A stretch of 64,000 nt of DNA from an uncultured Tateyamaria sp. (GTDB lineage: Bacteria > Pseudomonadota > Alphaproteobacteria > Rhodobacterales > Rhodobacteraceae), in contig NZ_CANKXW010000003.1 in the NCBI RefSeq assembly GCF_947487805.1, positions 124,001-188,000 of the forward strand, written 5' to 3'. The position numbers and the translations under genes are program-made. Shown here piece by piece: positions 35,790-44,331 of the stretch. The notes below the pieces were generated by a model that worked only from the letters and a program-made list of their open reading frames with translations, was not told the DNA's origin and did not search any database. Every line of letters starts with the position of its first letter. Positions within the stretch are counted from its first letter, which is position 1.

Positions 35790-37235
35790 TTACTCCGGAT
35801 CGGTCGAGTAAATCAAACGTTCATCACAGGGGGCAACGCGCAGGATGTTCGTGGTCCCGGTGACGTTGAACGGCACGCCCGCAGTCACGACGATCTGGTC
35901 GTTCTCCGTGGCGAACCCTTCTTCGCGGGCGGCCTTGGCCGCGCCAACCACGGCCCCCTTGAACCGGTCCATGACGCCCGTGATCGCACAGTTGCAGCCC
36001 CAGCTGAGCGCCAGACGCCGCGCCGTGCCCACCAGGGGTGTGAGCGCGATGATCGGCACGCGGGGCCGTTCGCGCGCCACCAGAAGTGCGGTTGTCCCGC
36101 TCTGGGTAAAGCAGCAGATCGCCTTGATGTCGGCGGTTTCCGCGATCTCGCGGGCGGCGGCCACGATGCCGTCGGCAACCGAGCCGCGGATGGGGCTGCG
36201 GCTGGCCTCGATGATCTGGGTATATGTCGGGTCCTGTTCGACCTCGGCGGCGACACGGTCCATGGTGGTGACCGCCTCGATCGGATAACTGCCCGCCGCA
36301 CTTTCCGCGCTCAGCATCACCGCATCGGCGCCTTCATAGATGGCGGTGGCCACATCGCTGACCTCGGCGCGCGTCGGCATCGGGCTTTCGATCATGCTTT
36401 CCAGCATCTGCGTGGCCACGATCACCGGCTTGGCCGCGTGACGGCATTTGCGCACCAGACGTTTCTGGATGGGCGGCACGTTCTGAACGGGCAGCTCCAC
36501 ACCCAGATCGCCGCGCGCGACCATGATGCCGTCGCTCACGGCCAGAATGTCGTCAAACCGTTCAACGGCATTGGGCTTTTCGATCTTGGACAAAACCGCG
36601 GCGCGGCCCTTGATCAGGTCACGTGCCTCTTCGACATCCGCAGGACGCTGCACAAAGGACAGCGCCATCCAGTCCACGCCCAGCTCGGCCACGAATTCCA
36701 GATCGGCCCGATCCTTTTCCGAAAGCGCGGCCAGCGGCAGTTCCACATCCGGCACGTTCACGCCCTTGCGGTTGGAAATCACGCCGCCCGCAATCACCAC
36801 GCAGTCGGCAAAATCAGGGCCGCAATCCTCGACCCGCAAGCGGATCTTGCCGTCATTGACCAAAAGGGACTTGCCCGGCTCCAATGCCGCGAAAATCTCG
36901 GGATGCGGCAGGCAGACACGGCTGCTGTCACCATCGGCGGTATCAAGGTCCAGCCGGAATTTCGCGCCCTCGTCCAGCATCTCGCTGTCCCCGGCAAAAA
37001 CACCCACGCGCAGTTTCGGCCCCTGCAAATCCGCGAGGATGCCGATGGACGACCCGGTGTCTTCCTCGACCTTGCGAATGATGGCGTGCTTTTCCGCGAT
37101 CTCGGCGTGGCTGCCATGCGACATGTTCAGGCGAAACACATCCGCGCCCGCCTCGTGCAGCGACCGGATCATCTCGTAGCTGTCCGATGCTGGCCCCAGA
37201 GTGGCCACGATCTTTACGTTTCGCATACGTCTCAT
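35790..37235 (-). CDS. pyk: Pyruvate kinase
   Basis: Glycolytic enzyme of 481 residues making pyruvate and ATP. It has VKIVATLGPASDSYEMI, RLNMSHGSHAE, the catalytic Lys in LSKIEKPNAVERF, VARGDLGVELP and the effector domain end with VTAGVPFNVTGTTNILRV. ATG 37235 (MRRMRNV) is used, with a second ATG three codons later. Divergent from the amidohydrolase gene. Confidence 0.96.
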   Translation of the reverse strand: MRRMRNVKIVATLGPASDSYEMIRSLHEAGADVFRLNMSHGSHAEIAEKHAIIRKVEEDTGSSIGILADLQGPKLRVGVFAGDSEMLDEGAKFRLDLDTADGDSSRVCLPHPEIFAALEPGKSLLVNDGKIRLRVEDCGPDFADCVVIAGGVISNRKGVNVPDVELPLAALSEKDRADLEFVAELGVDWMALSFVQRPADVEEARDLIKGRAAVLSKIEKPNAVERFDDILAVSDGIMVARGDLGVELPVQNVPPIQKRLVRKCRHAAKPVIVATQMLESMIESPMPTRAEVSDVATAIYEGADAVMLSAESAAGSYPIEAVTTMDRVAAEVEQDPTYTQIIEASRSPIRGSVADGIVAAAREIAETADIKAICCFTQSGTTALLVARERPRVPIIALTPLVGTARRLALSWGCNCAITGVMDRFKGAVVGAAKAAREEGFATENDQIVVTAGVPFNVTGTTNILRVAPCDERLIYSTDPE

Positions 37236-37336
37236 GGGGCGGGCCTCTCTGCTGATATCGCTAACACGGGCCTTATTGCCCAATTCACATCCCAAGGCAA
37301 CTGGCCTAAACCTGCGACATATTTGGTGAAGGCTCC

Positions 37337-38074
37337 ATGACACACGCACCTTTTCATATCGATGGCCCGGACCGCGACGGGCCTTGGGTAATCACCTGCG
37401 ATCACGCCACGAACGCGGTGCCGGATCACGTCAACGGCGGCACGCTGGGCCTGCCAGAGGCCGAGATGGCGCGCCATATCGCTGTGGACATCGGTGCGCT
37501 GGGTGTGGCCCGCGCGCTTGGCGCGGCGCTGAACGCGCCGGTGGTCAGCGCCAATTTCTCGCGCCTCGTGATCGATCCGAACCGGGGCGCGGACGACCCC
37601 ACCCTGATCCCGCAGCTTTATGACGGGACGATCATCCCCGGCAACCGCGTGCTGCCCGCGGCCGAGCGCCAGCGCCGGATTGACACGCTCTATGCACCCT
37701 ATCATGACGCCATCGCCCGCACCGCCGCCGGGCGCGACATCTGCTTTCTGGCAATGCACAGCTTTACGCCGCAACTCAAATCCCGCCCGCCGCGCCCCTG
37801 GGAGATCGGCGTGCTGTCCGCGCAGGACCGGCGCATCGCCGACCCTCTGATCGCGTCGCTGGCGGCCGCACTCGACACCCCCGTAGGCGACAACGCACCC
37901 TATGCGGGCTTTTTCCCCGGCGACGCCATGACCCAACATGCCCACGCGCCGGGCCGTCCCAACGTGATCCTGGAACTGCGCCAGGATTTGATCGAAGACG
38001 CGGCCGGGCAACGGCATTGGGCACAGCTTTTGGCCCCCCACCTTGAAGCCGCGCGCAATCAGGCCAATCTTTGA
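37337..38074 (+). CDS. N-formylglutamate amidohydrolase family protein
   Basis: Zinc amidohydrolase of 245 residues (HutG-like/FGase fold). Motifs are WVITCDHATNAVPDHV (17-32), RLVIDPNRGADDP, FLAMHSFTP and a late NVILELRQDLI Glu. True HutG acts on N-formylglutamate in histidine breakdown, but no other hut gene is near, so the substrate may be another N-acyl amino acid. It leads a same-strand row with the DUF1244 and OsmC genes. Confidence 0.85.
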   Translation: MTHAPFHIDGPDRDGPWVITCDHATNAVPDHVNGGTLGLPEAEMARHIAVDIGALGVARALGAALNAPVVSANFSRLVIDPNRGADDPTLIPQLYDGTIIPGNRVLPAAERQRRIDTLYAPYHDAIARTAAGRDICFLAMHSFTPQLKSRPPRPWEIGVLSAQDRRIADPLIASLAAALDTPVGDNAPYAGFFPGDAMTQHAHAPGRPNVILELRQDLIEDAAGQRHWAQLLAPHLEAARNQANL

Positions 38075-38097
38075 CCACACCTGCTTCTTTCGGCCAG

Positions 38098-38130
38098 AAA
38101 TATCCCGGGGGTCTGGGGGCTGGCCCCCAG
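38098..38130. repeat. Intergenic GC hairpin element with AAATATCCCGGGGGT lead
   Basis: Lead AAATATCCCGGGGGT (38098-38112), then CTGGGGG (38113-38119), loop CTGG, CCCCCAG (38124-38130). It sits 24 bases past the amidohydrolase stop and resembles the 16363 element. No T-run. Confidence 0.65.
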
Positions 38131-38159
38131 TCCGACCCTGACAACAAGGACCAACACCC

Positions 38160-38474
38160 ATGGACGACCAAACCCAACTCGAACTCGAGGCCGCCGCCTT
38201 CCGCCGCCTGCGCCAGCACCTGATGCAGGACCGCACGGATGTGCAGAACATCGACATGATGAACCTGGCCGGGTTCTGCCGGAACTGCCTGTCGCGCTGG
38301 TATCAGGAGGCCGCTGCCGAAAAAGGGATCGAGATGTCCAAGGACGCCGCACGCGAAACATTCTACGGTATGACCATGGAAGACTGGAAGGCCAACTACC
38401 AGACTGACGCGAACACCGGCCAGCAAGAGGCGTTCAAGACCGCCTTTGCCGAGAATGTCGGGGACAAGTCATGA
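38160..38474 (+). CDS. DUF1244 family protein
   Basis: A 104-residue soluble protein with the family's LRQHLMQDRTDVQNIDMMNLAGFCRNCLSRWY core and the ETFYGMTMEDWK end. The CRNC pair and following Trp are the conserved centre. Function unknown; a compact helical fold has been described for the family. The stop overlaps the OsmC start (ATGA), so the two are translationally coupled. Confidence 0.92.
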   Translation: MDDQTQLELEAAAFRRLRQHLMQDRTDVQNIDMMNLAGFCRNCLSRWYQEAAAEKGIEMSKDAARETFYGMTMEDWKANYQTDANTGQQEAFKTAFAENVGDKS

Positions 38475-39061
38475 CCTACCGCGTCGGTGAACGCGCCGAA
38501 GCCGCACCCGCACCCACGGCCTTTGAACCCGACCCTTTCAAGCGCGCCAAGGCCCCCGACCCCGTGCAATTCGAGGTCAACCTCGTGGCCGAGGCGGGGA
38601 ATATGCAGCACAAAACCGGGTCAGTGTCGGTCAACATCCCCGGCTTTTCGCCGCTGACACTCTATTGTGATGAGCAGCCCCCGGTGGGCGAAGATCAGGC
38701 GCCGCCGCCGCTGGCCTACTTCTGCGCGGGCATCGGCTTTTGCCTGATGACTCACCTCACCGACATCTATACCGCGCGCGGGATCGAGATCACGTCCCTG
38801 CGGCTGGAACAGCGGGTGCGCTTTGCCACCAATCTGGGCCACATGCGCGAACTGGGGCACATGACCAACGGCAAGACCGAGCTGGTCGAGACCCACGTGC
38901 TGATCGACAGCCCCGAACCCCGCGACCGGATCGCAGCACTTCTGGCCGAGGCCGAAGGCGCCTGCATGGCCCATTTCGCCCTGCGCAACCCGATCCCGTG
39001 GACCACGCGGCTCGTGCATAACGGGGACGAGACGGTCAGCCGTTCAGGCAACGGGGCCTAG
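38471..39061 (+). CDS. OsmC family protein
   Basis: OsmC-fold protein of 196 residues. The reactive cysteines are C85 and C91 within LAYFCAGIGFCLMTHL, placed on the central helix, with a further Cys in EGACMAHF. OsmC/Ohr members reduce organic peroxides, yet this longer branch, coupled to DUF1244, has no tested substrate. The stop overlaps the nfeD stop tail to tail by 4 bases. Confidence 0.87.
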   Translation: MTYRVGERAEAAPAPTAFEPDPFKRAKAPDPVQFEVNLVAEAGNMQHKTGSVSVNIPGFSPLTLYCDEQPPVGEDQAPPPLAYFCAGIGFCLMTHLTDIYTARGIEITSLRLEQRVRFATNLGHMRELGHMTNGKTELVETHVLIDSPEPRDRIAALLAEAEGACMAHFALRNPIPWTTRLVHNGDETVSRSGNGA

Positions 39062-39339
39062 TCGTTGATGTCGCGGTCCCAGATCTTGACCTGACCGCGA
39101 CGCACCCCGAGGGCCGACCGCAGGGCCACCGCCGCGATCACCGACGCAACGGCAAAGACCAACAGCAGGACCGGCAAGGTCGCGATCCAGCCCAACAGGC
39201 CAAAGGCAAGGCCGACGCCGACCACCACGGCGCCCACGGCCATGCCAAGAAAGACGAACACGGGCACAAAGATCTCGATGATGCCCAGCACCAGGGCGGC
39301 CACGATCCAGATCCACCACAACGTCCAAAGCTCGGTCAT
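39058..39339 (-). CDS. nfeD: NfeD-like membrane protein, short form
   Basis: A 93-residue protein with two or three hydrophobic stretches (WWIWIVAALVLGIIEIFVPVFVFLGMAVGAVVVGVGLAF, ATLPVLLLVFAVASVIAAVAL) and a short hydrophilic end VRRGQVKIWDRDIND, an abbreviated OB-like tail. Its ATG overlaps the stop of the SPFH gene (ATGA), the standard stomatin-NfeD pairing. Confidence 0.87.
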   Translation of the reverse strand: MTELWTLWWIWIVAALVLGIIEIFVPVFVFLGMAVGAVVVGVGLAFGLLGWIATLPVLLLVFAVASVIAAVALRSALGVRRGQVKIWDRDIND

Positions 39340-40232
39340 TTCTTGCTCCTTCCTGCCAGCATGCCAAAGGCCTCGCCAAAGGCATCGATGGCACTTGCGG
39401 GCAACACGATTGTCTGTTGCCCATCACCCTGCGCCAGATCGGCAATCGCCTCCACCTGTTTGAGAGCCACCTGGTACTGCGCGGATTCGATGCCGTGCGT
39501 GTTGATGGCCTCGGCCACGACCTGGGTTGCATAGGCCTCCGCGTCGGCGGTGACACGGCGGGCCTTGGCCGCCTGTTCCGCGGCATATAATTCGGCATCC
39601 GCATTCAGCTCTGTCGCCCGTTTGTGGCCCTCGGCCTCCGTCACCGAGGCGCGGCGCGCACGTTCCGCATTCAGCTGCTGCAACATCGCCTCACGGGTGG
39701 CCACATCCAGGTTCACATCCAGAATCTCGGCGCGGGTCACCTCGATGCCCCAGTCATTCACGGCCTCCTCGACAAGGACCTTGATCTCGCCGATCAGATG
39801 CGACCGGTTGGACTGCACCTCATCCAGTTCCATCTTGCCGATCTCCGAGCGGACGATCCCCGCAATCGTTGTCTGCACGGCGCTGTCCACGTCACGGATG
39901 CGATAGACCGTGCGCTCGGGTTCGATCACGCGGTAGAACACGCTGGTCTCGACCTGCACCAATGCGTTGTCAGATGTAATGGCGTCCTGGCTCTCGTTCG
40001 GCAACTGGCGTTCCAGCACCGACACCTTGTGGCGCACCACATCCATGAACGGAACGATCAAATTGATGCCGGGGCCCAGAACCGAGTGCAGACGGCCAAA
40101 GCGCTCCACGACATATTTCTCGCTTTGCGGCACAATCCGCACAGCCAGAAACAGACAGAGCAGCAGAAAAACCGCAGCCAGAATAAAAATCAGATTCTCG
40201 CTCAGCAGGGTCAGGATGACGTCTTCACTCAT
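39336..40232 (-). CDS. qmcA: SPFH/band 7 stomatin-like protein
   Basis: Membrane-organising protein of 298 residues. One N-terminal helix (about 10-30) is followed by the band 7 domain (IVPQSEKYVVERFGRLHSVLGPGINLIVPFMDVV) and a long Ala/Glu-rich helical stretch (RREATELNADAELYAAEQAAKARR type) ending in VEAIADLAQGDGQQTIVLPASAI. The start at 40232 has GAGGGG about 9 bases upstream. Paired with NfeD. Confidence 0.93.
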   Translation of the reverse strand: MSEDVILTLLSENLIFILAAVFLLLCLFLAVRIVPQSEKYVVERFGRLHSVLGPGINLIVPFMDVVRHKVSVLERQLPNESQDAITSDNALVQVETSVFYRVIEPERTVYRIRDVDSAVQTTIAGIVRSEIGKMELDEVQSNRSHLIGEIKVLVEEAVNDWGIEVTRAEILDVNLDVATREAMLQQLNAERARRASVTEAEGHKRATELNADAELYAAEQAAKARRVTADAEAYATQVVAEAINTHGIESAQYQVALKQVEAIADLAQGDGQQTIVLPASAIDAFGEAFGMLAGRSKK

Positions 40233-40280
40233 TTAATTTGCCCCTCGATGTTAATAATCTTTACATATGGAAATGGGAAC

Positions 40281-40319
40281 AAAAAGCCCGCTTTTCAAGG
40301 GGAAATCGAAAAGCGGGCC
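40281..40319 (-). terminator. Terminator downstream of the D-amino-acid transaminase gene
   Basis: GCCCGCTTTTC (40286-40296) pairs with GAAAAGCGGGC (40308-40318). On the minus strand the hairpin is followed by TTTTTG, 13 bases past the transaminase stop. Confidence 0.9.
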
Positions 40320-40331
40320 GAATTTCGAGAG

Positions 40332-41192
40332 TCAGATCGCCACCTTGCGGCTTTCGTCCAGATAGATTTCGCGCAGGCGCGGGGCCACCCGACCGGGCGT
40401 GCCATCCCCCAGCGCCTGACCGTCGATTTCCACCACCGGCATGACAAATGTCGAGGCCGAGGTGATAAAGGCCTCATCGGCTTCGCGCGCCTCCTCGATG
40501 GTGAAATTCCGCTCTTCCACCTCCATCTGCGCCTCCTGGGCAAAGCGTAGAACGGCGGCCCGGGTGATCCCGTGCAGGATATCGTTGGATTTGGCGCGGG
40601 TGATGATCTTGTTGCCCTTGACGATATAGGCGTTGTTGGACGTGCCTTCGGTCACGAACCCGTCCTGAATCATCCAGGCATCATCGGCGCCAGCCTTCTT
40701 GGCCATCATCTTGCCCATCGACGGATAGAGCAGTTGCACCGTCTTGATGTCGCGACGGCCCCAGCGGATGTCGTCGATGCTGATCACCTTCATCCCCTTT
40801 TTCGCCGCCGGATTGTCGGCAAGGCCGGGCTTGTTCTGGGTGAACAGCACAATGGTCGGCGGCGTCGTTTCCGGATCCGGAAAGACGAAATCCCGGTCGT
40901 CGGGCGCGCCGCGCGTGATCTGCAGGTAAATCATCCCCTCTTCGATCCCGTTCAGGCGCACCAACTCGCGGTGCACCTCCAGCAGGTCGTCCTTGGCAAT
41001 CGGTGACTGCATCTCCAGCGCGTCCAGCGACCGTTGCAGGCGCACGGCGTGGCCGTCGAAATCGATCAGCTTGCCACCCAGCACCGATGTCACCTCGTAC
41101 ACACCATCCGCCATCAGGAACCCGCGATCAAAGATCGACACTTTGGCCTCGGTCTCGGGCAGGTAATCGCCGTTCACGTAAACAGTTCGCAT
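40332..41192 (-). CDS. dat: D-amino-acid transaminase
   Basis: Fold-type IV PLP enzyme of 286 residues interconverting D-amino acids and 2-oxo acids, for example D-Ala with 2-oxoglutarate to pyruvate and D-Glu. It shows VSIFDRGFLMADGVYE (18-33), LQITRGAPDDRDFVFP, the PLP lysine in RDIKTVQLL (K150) and VTEGTSNNAYIV (180-191). AAGAAGGA lies 7 bases before ATG 41192. The nearby DgcA/DgcN genes favour the D-amino acid over the branched-chain branch. Confidence 0.9.
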   Translation of the reverse strand: MRTVYVNGDYLPETEAKVSIFDRGFLMADGVYEVTSVLGGKLIDFDGHAVRLQRSLDALEMQSPIAKDDLLEVHRELVRLNGIEEGMIYLQITRGAPDDRDFVFPDPETTPPTIVLFTQNKPGLADNPAAKKGMKVISIDDIRWGRRDIKTVQLLYPSMGKMMAKKAGADDAWMIQDGFVTEGTSNNAYIVKGNKIITRAKSNDILHGITRAAVLRFAQEAQMEVEERNFTIEEAREADEAFITSASTFVMPVVEIDGQALGDGTPGRVAPRLREIYLDESRKVAI

Positions 41193-41225
41193 CTCTCGTA
41201 TCCTTCTTGTCCGGGCCGCGCCCGC

Positions 41226-42023
41226 TTACCGTGCCGTGGCGAACCGTGCGTCGCCTGCGATCAAATTCATCTTCTGCTTGGAACCGGGGCGGTGGCCCCA
41301 GGAAAACGAAACCACCCCGTCAGACGCGCTGTTCAGGATCACACATCGCGTTCCCACGGGATTGCCGTTGGACGCGACGCGGCCTCCGTACATGCAAATC
41401 ACCCCCTCGGCCGTGACGGTCCAACTGTCGTAAATCGTCTTGAGAATCCCGCTGTCGGCCATTGCATATTGCTCGGCATAGGTATCCTCGAAGGTAACCC
41501 CAAAGCCCTTGGCCTTGGGCGACAGAATACTGCGCCCGCGCAGAATGTCGCGCAGCCGCTTGTCGCCGCGCAGGCTGGCTTGTTGCTTGACTACGCTGTC
41601 AACCTGCGCGCGGGCAACGCCGGGGTTGCCCTGAAAATCGAAATCGATCAGGCCGAACATAGCCGCCGCCTGACGGCCATTCACAGGACGATACAGCATG
41701 GTGACCTTGCGCGTCTGCACCACCTGCGGGGCCACACGCTTGCCCGCCACTTCGTACAGGATGCAGTCCCGCTTGCCCTTTCGCAGCTCGCCCTGACAGT
41801 AGTTCAACGCCCGCGCACCCGCGTTTTCCGCGTTGTTCACGCCCCAGGACCGGCCCCAGGCGCCATCCGGCGAAATTGCAAACGCGGTCACATTGGGCTC
41901 GGCTGCCAGTTCCGCCAGCGCCTTGGCCTGATTTTTTGTCAGGGTGACGGTCCACTGGCCCTGCGCCACAGCCGCCCCCGCCCACAACATCGCCCCAAGG
42001 ATCCATCCAAAACCGTAGCGCAT
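41226..42023 (-). CDS. Exported protein of unknown function in the D-glutamate gene row
   Basis: A 265-residue secreted protein with a signal peptide ending AAVA (about residue 20). The first mature part has AFAISPDGAWGRSWGVNN, ARALNYCQGEL and KRDCILYEV, a two-Cys stretch recalling DUF4189-type small repeats. The second part has GVICMYGGRVAS, VGTRCVILNS and SFSWGHRPGSK. It lies 33 bases downstream of dgcA and 33 upstream of dat on the same strand. Not recognised; the context suggests a role in cell-wall or D-amino-acid handling, but that is inferred. Confidence 0.72.
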   Translation of the reverse strand: MRYGFGWILGAMLWAGAAVAQGQWTVTLTKNQAKALAELAAEPNVTAFAISPDGAWGRSWGVNNAENAGARALNYCQGELRKGKRDCILYEVAGKRVAPQVVQTRKVTMLYRPVNGRQAAAMFGLIDFDFQGNPGVARAQVDSVVKQQASLRGDKRLRDILRGRSILSPKAKGFGVTFEDTYAEQYAMADSGILKTIYDSWTVTAEGVICMYGGRVASNGNPVGTRCVILNSASDGVVSFSWGHRPGSKQKMNLIAGDARFATAR

Positions 42024-42045
42024 CGCCTTGTCCTTCTTTCGCCCT

Positions 42046-43014
42046 TCAGCCCCAGAGAGCCGCCTCCGGAGGATGCACCCCCGCCGCGTCAAAGCGCAAG
42101 GGCGCGTCGCGGTCTTCGGCCAAGAGAAGCGGGCCGTCAAGGTCCACGACCTCCGCCCCCTGCGCCAGAATCGTCGCCGGCGCCATGGCCAGCGATGACC
42201 CCACCATGCAGCCGATCATCACCCTGTACCCTTCGGCCCGCGCGGCCGTCCGCAAGGCCAGCGCCTCGGTCAGCCCCCCGGTCTTGTCCAGCTTGATGTT
42301 GACCATGTCGTACTTGCCCTTCAGCCCGGCCAGGCTGCCACGGTCATGGCAGCTTTCGTCGGCGCAGACCGGCAGCACGCGCTCGATCTCGGACAGGGCG
42401 TCATCGGCCCCCGCAGGCAGCGGCTGTTCGACCATCGCGACCCCCAACCGCACCAGCACGGGCGCCAGCGTGCGATACAGGTCGGGCGTCCACCCCTCAT
42501 TTGCATCCACGATGATGCGCGCATCCGGCGCACCGGCGCGCACGGCCTCGATCCGGGCCACGTCCTCTTCGCCACCGCCCAGCTTGGTCTTGAGCAGCGG
42601 GCGATGCGCATTGCGCGCCGCCTGATCCCGCATCGCGTCCGGTGCGGCCAGCGACAGGGTATAGGCGGTGATCTCCGGCCCCGGCGTGCCGAGCCCGGCC
42701 AGATCCCATGCCCGCTTCCCGGCGCGCTTGGCCTCGAGATCCCACAGGGCGCAATCCACCGCATTGCGTGCCGCCCCCGCAGGCAGCAGATCAATCAGAT
42801 CCGCGCGGCTGAACGCCTCCGGCAGGCCCGCAATCTGCGCCGCCACGCTGTCCAGCGTCTCGTCATAGCGTGCATAGGGCACGCACTCGCCCCACCCGGC
42901 GTGATCCCCATCCGAAAGATGCGCCGTCAGCACCTGCGCCTCGGTCCGGGACCCCCGCGCAATGGTGAACACCTCTGCCAGCTGAAAAACATCCCGGCTT
43001 ACGTCGATCCGCAT
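42046..43014 (-). CDS. dgcA: N-acetyl-D-glutamate racemase DgcA (enolase superfamily)
   Basis: Mandelate-racemase/MLE protein of 322 residues. Acid/base and metal residues are visible: KTK (K142, K144), VDANEGW (D170), VEQPLP (E196), CADES (D219) and NIKLDKTGG (K241/K244). These suit a two-base 1,1-proton-transfer (racemase/epimerase) and by sequence alone could be an L-Ala-D/L-Glu epimerase. Adjacency to DgcN makes DgcA, which converts N-acetyl-D-Glu to N-acetyl-L-Glu, the better call. ATG 43014 is used. Separated from dgcN by 58 bases. Confidence 0.82.
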   Translation of the reverse strand: MRIDVSRDVFQLAEVFTIARGSRTEAQVLTAHLSDGDHAGWGECVPYARYDETLDSVAAQIAGLPEAFSRADLIDLLPAGAARNAVDCALWDLEAKRAGKRAWDLAGLGTPGPEITAYTLSLAAPDAMRDQAARNAHRPLLKTKLGGGEEDVARIEAVRAGAPDARIIVDANEGWTPDLYRTLAPVLVRLGVAMVEQPLPAGADDALSEIERVLPVCADESCHDRGSLAGLKGKYDMVNIKLDKTGGLTEALALRTAARAEGYRVMIGCMVGSSLAMAPATILAQGAEVVDLDGPLLLAEDRDAPLRFDAAGVHPPEAALWG

Positions 43015-43072
43015 GGTCCTGCCCCTTCTCTGCTGCATCACGCCCCTTACAGGGCGCAGGCCGCCCGGCCGA

Positions 43073-44071
43073 TCACGCGATCAGCGCATCCACCAACTTG
43101 CCCGCACCAAAGCGGAACGGATCGGTCGCAGGCAACCCCATGCGGTCCTCGATCTCTTGCAGGCAGGCCTTGGCCGCCGCCTCGTCCAGGGCCTTGGTGT
43201 TCACCGACACCCCTGCCACGAAACAGTCGGGATTCGCCACCCGCGCCAACGGCAGCGCCGTGTCCCGAAGCGTCTCGAGCGACGGCAACCCGTAATGCGG
43301 CAGGCCGCGCATATGCGTGCGCGTCGGTTCGTGACACAGCACCAGCGCATCAGGCTGGCCGCCATGGATCAACGCCATCGTGACCCCGGAATAGGACACG
43401 TGAAACAGGCTGCCCTGCCCCTCGATGTGATCCCAGTGGTCGGCATCATTGTCCGGTGTCAGGTATTCGACCGCACCGGCCATGAAATCCGCGATCACCG
43501 CATCCAGCGGCACGCCCTTGCCGGTGATCAGGATCCCCGTCTGCCCGGTCGCCCGGAAATCGGACTTGAGGCCGCGGTCCCGCATCTCGGCATCCATCGA
43601 CATCGCGGTATACATCTTGCCACAGGAACAATCCGTCCCGATCGCCAGCACCCGCTTGCCCGTCCGCTTCTTGCCGTTGGCGATGGGATAGGCAATCGTC
43701 GGCACCCGCACATCATGCAACGTGCGCCCGTTCACCTTGGCCGCCGATTGCAGCTCGTTCTCGTCGCGCAACAGGTTGTGCAAGCCCGCCGCCAGATCAT
43801 AGCCCATCTGCAAGGCCTGAACCAAAACGACCTTCCACTCGTCCGAGATGATGCCGCCGCGGTTCGCCACGCCAATCACCAGCGTCTTGGCCCCGGCCTT
43901 CAACCCCTCCTCAAGGCTCATGTCCGCCAGACCCATATCCGCGCCACATCCCGGCAGCCGCAACTGCCCCACGGCATTCTCCGGACGCCAGTCCTTGATG
44001 CCTTGCGCGACCTTTGCGGCCAACTGATCCGGGGCGTCGCCCAGAAACAAAAGATACGGTGTCTGAATCAT
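43073..44071 (-). CDS. dgcN: D-glutamate N-acetyltransferase DgcN (DUF1611 family)
   Basis: DUF1611 protein of 332 residues with a Rossmann N-part and a P-loop-like GTDCSCGKM (145-153), later GVSVNTKALDE. DgcN is known to acetylate D-Glu in marine bacteria; the product then goes to DgcA. It begins the minus-strand row dgcN-dgcA-unknown-dat. It is divergent from mcl1 across 260 bases with an inverted repeat. Function rests on family and context. Confidence 0.85.
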   Translation of the reverse strand: MIQTPYLLFLGDAPDQLAAKVAQGIKDWRPENAVGQLRLPGCGADMGLADMSLEEGLKAGAKTLVIGVANRGGIISDEWKVVLVQALQMGYDLAAGLHNLLRDENELQSAAKVNGRTLHDVRVPTIAYPIANGKKRTGKRVLAIGTDCSCGKMYTAMSMDAEMRDRGLKSDFRATGQTGILITGKGVPLDAVIADFMAGAVEYLTPDNDADHWDHIEGQGSLFHVSYSGVTMALIHGGQPDALVLCHEPTRTHMRGLPHYGLPSLETLRDTALPLARVANPDCFVAGVSVNTKALDEAAAKACLQEIEDRMGLPATDPFRFGAGKLVDALIA

Positions 44072-44331
44072 GATGCTATCCCCTTGGCAGTTACGCGCAA
44101 TCTTACCCGTTTTTCACGCAAATCCATTGCGAAACCCGCTTGCAAACCGCCCAAGACCGAAGATCCTTGCGCCAATGCACAAATCCTCGAAGATTTGCGC
44201 GTGTACATCGCAGATCTCGCCGCGACTCCACCCCCCAATGCTGCACCTGCAAAATCCCGGTTGCGCAAGTGGGCGCAATTTAATAACAGCCAAGCAGCAC
44301 AAAACGTAACTTTCTTACCAAAGGCCTGCGC
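44072..44331. promoter_or_regulatory. Divergent dgcN / mcl1 control region with inverted and direct repeats
   Basis: An inverted repeat GCACAAATC-CTCGAA-GATTTGCGC lies at 44177-44200. Nearby are TTGCGAAA and TTGCAAAC (44127-44148) and two partial direct repeats of GAAGATNTTGCGC type (44158 and 44190). The region is AT-richer than its flanks. It probably holds operators for one or both divergent genes; the regulator is not identified. Confidence 0.6.
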
